Below are positions 53,798-56,402 of a stretch of 56,402 nt of DNA, in pieces. The notes below the pieces were generated by a model. The model was not told where the DNA came from. It searched no databases and saw only the letters and a program-made list of their open reading frames with translations. Every line of letters starts with the position of its first letter. The first letter of the stretch is position 1. The position numbers were made by a program, and so were the translations under genes. Source of the stretch: an uncultured Alphaproteobacteria bacterium (lineage in GTDB: Bacteria > Pseudomonadota > Alphaproteobacteria > RF32 > CAG-239); NCBI GenBank assembly GCA_944389095.1, contig CALXLC010000025.1:1-56402 (forward strand), in the 5' to 3' direction.

Positions 53798-55534
53798 ATG
53801 GCAGGAAAGTATTTTTCCAAAAAAGAGGAAGATTTTTATCTTCCCGGGGAAGAAATAAAAATAGATAAAAAAACTTCTTTCAGCAGCTTTTCCTGCGAGA
53901 AAGACCCGCTTGCCGTCTGTAAAAACCGCCTGTTGGCCGCCGTGGTTGCTTTTGCGGCCGTTTATCTGGTCATCAGTTTTCGCTTGTTTGACCTTTGCAT
54001 CGTTCCCAACCTGTTTGATGATGACACCCATACCGCCCGGGCCAGTGTTCAGAGCAATATCCGGCGTGCCGACATTCTGGACCGCAACGGTACCATTATC
54101 GCCACCTCGCTGCCGACCGTCAATCTTTATGCCAATCCCAGAAAAATTCTTGACGCCAAACGGGCCGCGCGAGAGTTGGTGCAGGTGTTGCCGGAACTTG
54201 ATTTGCAGGAGACCTACAAAAAGCTTACCGGCAAAGGAAGTTTTGTATATCTGAAACGCAACCTGACCCCGTCGCAGCAATATCAAATTAATTATCTGGG
54301 AATTCCGGGGCTTGAATTTGAAAACGGTGAAAAACGCGTTTATCCGCACAAAAACCTGTTTGCCCATATCATCGGCGCCACAAACATTGACAATGTCGGC
54401 ATTTCCGGCATCGAAAAGGCCATGGACGAGCGTCTGCACCAGTCAAATATTCCGCTGATGCTTTCTGTCGACGTCGGCATTCAGGACACCGTACGCGAAC
54501 ATCTTAAAGCCGGTATGGAAAAATTCAACGCTCTCGGCGCCACGGCGATTTTAATGGATGTCAATACCAGTGAAATCATCGCCATGGTTTCGCTGCCGGA
54601 TTATGATCCCAACACCAACCGCGTTAAAGACAAACGCGCCTTTTTTAACATGGCGACAAAAGGCGTGTATGAGCCCGGTTCGGTTTTGAAAATTTTTAAC
54701 ACCGCCATGTCTTTGGAGAGCGGCAAGGTCAAGCTGGCCGACCGTTTTGATGCGACGCAGCCGTTAAAGCTCAAATATAACACCATCAAAGATTACCGGG
54801 GCGAAAACCGCTGGCTGTCGGTTCCGGAAATTCTGGTTTACTCCTCCAACATCGGTTCGGCGCAAATGGCGCTGAAAGTCGGCGGCGGTGAACAACGCAA
54901 CTTCTTGGAAAAAATCGGCTTTTTTGAAAAACTCGGCATAGAAGTCGCTGAGCGCGGCCAGCCGATTTTCCCCAGCCGGTGGAGCGAGGGCACCATTGCG
55001 ACGGTGGCTTTCGGATACGGACTGGCAGTATCTCCGCTGCATGTTATTACCGGTTATTCGGCCGTAATCAACGGCGGCATTTATCACAACCCGACTCTGA
55101 TTAAGAATAACCCCAAAGACGCCGAGGGACATCGTATTTTGTCGTTTAACACTTCTCTGGCAATGCGCAAGCTGATGCGGCTGGTGGTTACCGACGGATC
55201 GGGCAAACGCGCCAATGTTCCCGGTTATGAGGTTGCCGGAAAGACCGGAACCGCCAACAAGCTCTCTGACGAAGGCAAATACGTCAATAAAAAAGTTCGG
55301 ACAACTTTTGTTTCGGCTTTTCCGATTTCCGACCCAAAATATGCGCTGATTGTCATGCTTGATGAGCCGCAGCCCCTCAAAGAAACCTGGGGTTTTGTAA
55401 CCGCCGGGTGGAATACCGTTCCGACCGCGGCCAAAATTATTGAAGCCGTGGCACCGCAGCTTAACCTGAAAGCCAATTTCGATTTGGACGAATTACGCAA
55501 AAACCGTATCATCGAAGCTTCTTACAGCAGGTAA
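53798..55534 (+). CDS. ftsI: FtsI (PBP3), septal peptidoglycan transpeptidase
   Basis: This 578-aa class B penicillin-binding protein has a cytoplasmic tail and one membrane segment (about 45-65). The dimerisation/pedestal domain is followed by the transpeptidase with active Ser295 in the motif SVLK, the second motif SSN (near 349) and KTGT (near 482). It cross-links septal peptidoglycan together with FtsW. It is the last gene of the mraZ cluster seen here; murE or another mur gene does not follow, and the strand changes 12 nt after its stop codon. Confidence 0.96.
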   Translation: MAGKYFSKKEEDFYLPGEEIKIDKKTSFSSFSCEKDPLAVCKNRLLAAVVAFAAVYLVISFRLFDLCIVPNLFDDDTHTARASVQSNIRRADILDRNGTIIATSLPTVNLYANPRKILDAKRAARELVQVLPELDLQETYKKLTGKGSFVYLKRNLTPSQQYQINYLGIPGLEFENGEKRVYPHKNLFAHIIGATNIDNVGISGIEKAMDERLHQSNIPLMLSVDVGIQDTVREHLKAGMEKFNALGATAILMDVNTSEIIAMVSLPDYDPNTNRVKDKRAFFNMATKGVYEPGSVLKIFNTAMSLESGKVKLADRFDATQPLKLKYNTIKDYRGENRWLSVPEILVYSSNIGSAQMALKVGGGEQRNFLEKIGFFEKLGIEVAERGQPIFPSRWSEGTIATVAFGYGLAVSPLHVITGYSAVINGGIYHNPTLIKNNPKDAEGHRILSFNTSLAMRKLMRLVVTDGSGKRANVPGYEVAGKTGTANKLSDEGKYVNKKVRTTFVSAFPISDPKYALIVMLDEPQPLKETWGFVTAGWNTVPTAAKIIEAVAPQLNLKANFDLDELRKNRIIEASYSR

Positions 55535-55545
55535 GCCTTTATTTC

Positions 55546-56355
55546 TTAAAAGGTTATAAAACAGCGAACTATATAAGGAAACGATTTGCCGCTAAGGCTT
55601 ACCCAATTAGTATATTTAGTACTCCCCAATGCTACCCATGCCTTAGTAGCAGGAAAGCCTTCGGAAGAAGTCCAATATTCATTTTCTTCACCTAATACTG
55701 TCCGAGATAATTTTTGCAAACTTTGGTTTATATTATCAATATAAAACAACATCCCATTCCATTCTCCTACTGCGGGAAGATACCAGCCGCTTGAACCGAT
55801 GCCTTTTGATACAGGTTTATAGGAATTACAATACTCTGCCGCAGGAAAATCTCCCGTGGTATGGATGATACATTGTGTATTCTCCGGACCGCTAAAATCT
55901 GAAATGGCCTCGTCATATTCTGGAGAGCCTCCACTTTCCCTCGGATCTAGGTAATTAGCCAAACAAGAAATATCAGAACAATCAGTGGAACTCGGAGAAC
56001 ACCATCGCAAGTTTTGGACTTCCTCCAGTGCTACGGCAAGCCTCGTCGAACCGGCAACATAAGCCACCACGCCGACGGGAGTTTTTCCGGAGACGACGTT
56101 TTCGGACACCGTTCCGTCGGAATAAAGAATCATGCCCGGCGCGGCATTGGCCGGTGAGCCGGCGACATCCACGCAGTAATATTTGGACTTGTCAAACGGA
56201 CACAGCAGGCTTTCCATTCCCTCACAATCCGAAGCCGACTTGGTATAGCCGAGTTCTTCGCAGGATGGCGGCGTCACGCAGGTCTGCGCCCATGCCCCCG
56301 AAATCATCAGCAGACTGCCGCTTACGGCTGCGGCGGCCAATATTTCTTTTTTCAT
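55546..56355 (-). CDS. Secreted cysteine-rich protein with DUF1566-like C-terminus
   Basis: This 269-aa protein has signal peptide MKKEILAAAAVSGSLLMISG cleaved near WAQ, then a Cys-rich region (TCVTPPSCEELGYTKSASDC, LLCPFDKSKYYCVD). The C-terminal part (about 175-269) with SGWYLPAVGEWNGM, EYWTSSEG, AWVALG and IVRCFITF resembles the DUF1566/Lcl domain of bacterial surface proteins. The ATG at 56355 follows AAGGAGAAAGACG; the longer in-frame start lacks a site. Its 3' end is only 12 nt from ftsI with no terminator visible between. Probable location is periplasm or cell surface; substrate unknown. Confidence 0.8.
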   Translation of the reverse strand: MKKEILAAAAVSGSLLMISGAWAQTCVTPPSCEELGYTKSASDCEGMESLLCPFDKSKYYCVDVAGSPANAAPGMILYSDGTVSENVVSGKTPVGVVAYVAGSTRLAVALEEVQNLRWCSPSSTDCSDISCLANYLDPRESGGSPEYDEAISDFSGPENTQCIIHTTGDFPAAEYCNSYKPVSKGIGSSGWYLPAVGEWNGMLFYIDNINQSLQKLSRTVLGEENEYWTSSEGFPATKAWVALGSTKYTNWVSLSGKSFPYIVRCFITF

Positions 56356-56402
56356 CGTCTTTCTCCTTTTCTTATTGCAGCCAGCAGCGCAACGCACCGC
56401 CG

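Overview
This window looks like chromosomal DNA of an alphaproteobacterium. The gene order fliF-fliG-fliH-fliN-flbD-flhA is the one known from Caulobacter. A PopZ-type polar organiser sits beside valS and a TolC-type channel, hflKC is followed by a DegP-type protease, and a mraZ-rsmH-ftsL-ftsI cluster is present. The lineage is probably uncultured and host-associated, but that part is inference from gene content only. No prophage, transposase, CRISPR array, rRNA or tRNA gene was recognised.

Layout, left to right. At 1-68 is the start of a secreted-protein gene behind a near-consensus promoter. At 165-348 is a GC-rich hairpin repeat. At 411-5291 are mrp (minus) and hflK-hflC-degP-holC (plus). 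At 5473-8555 are clpB and an overlapping small gene. At 8598-9067 is the first copy (B) of an RNA-HTH cassette. At 9121-14418 are valS, popZ and tolC (minus). At 14615-17074 is glgP. At 17247-17835 is the second cassette (A). At 17881-34669 is a minus-strand flagellar block, from fliK-flgD-flgE (behind a sigma-54 promoter) through fliF-G-H-N, flbD, flhA, flhF and flhG to a second FliK-like gene and a J-domain gene. At 34999-36858 are accB and accC. At 36901-43081 are mostly uncharacterised genes, an MFS transporter and a nitroreductase. At 43322-45601 are gapA and pgk. At 45602-45748 is the second hairpin repeat. At 45799-46388 is the third cassette (C). At 46515-51294 are gltX, recN, bamD and lpxC (minus). 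Then come rnpB (minus), the division cluster mraZ-rsmH-ftsL-ftsI (plus) and a secreted cysteine-rich protein at the right edge.

The most interesting content is the RNA-HTH cassette, present three times. Each copy has a promoter (TTGCAA, exactly 16 nt, TATCAT), a structured RNA of about 175 nt ending in an intrinsic terminator, a constant ribosome-binding site, and a small XRE-type helix-turn-helix gene. Comparing the three copies by eye shows compensatory base changes in at least four helices, including a long-range 10-bp helix that closes the RNA. This is strong evidence for a real folded RNA. The two closest HTH proteins are nearly identical except across the DNA-reading helices. All three cassettes sit between the terminator of a co-directional gene and a convergent gene. 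I do not recognise this RNA as a named family.

The two GC-rich hairpin repeats, one directly after the pgk stop codon, also vary their stems in a base-paired way around a constant loop. They are a second candidate for an undescribed repeat family. The remaining genes are ordinary housekeeping and motility genes. Their interest is local: a degenerate FlbD receiver, an unusually large hook protein, a J-domain/SH3-like protein at the end of the flagellar operon, a 10-nt periodic array upstream of mraZ, and a perfect palindrome between rnpB and mraZ.
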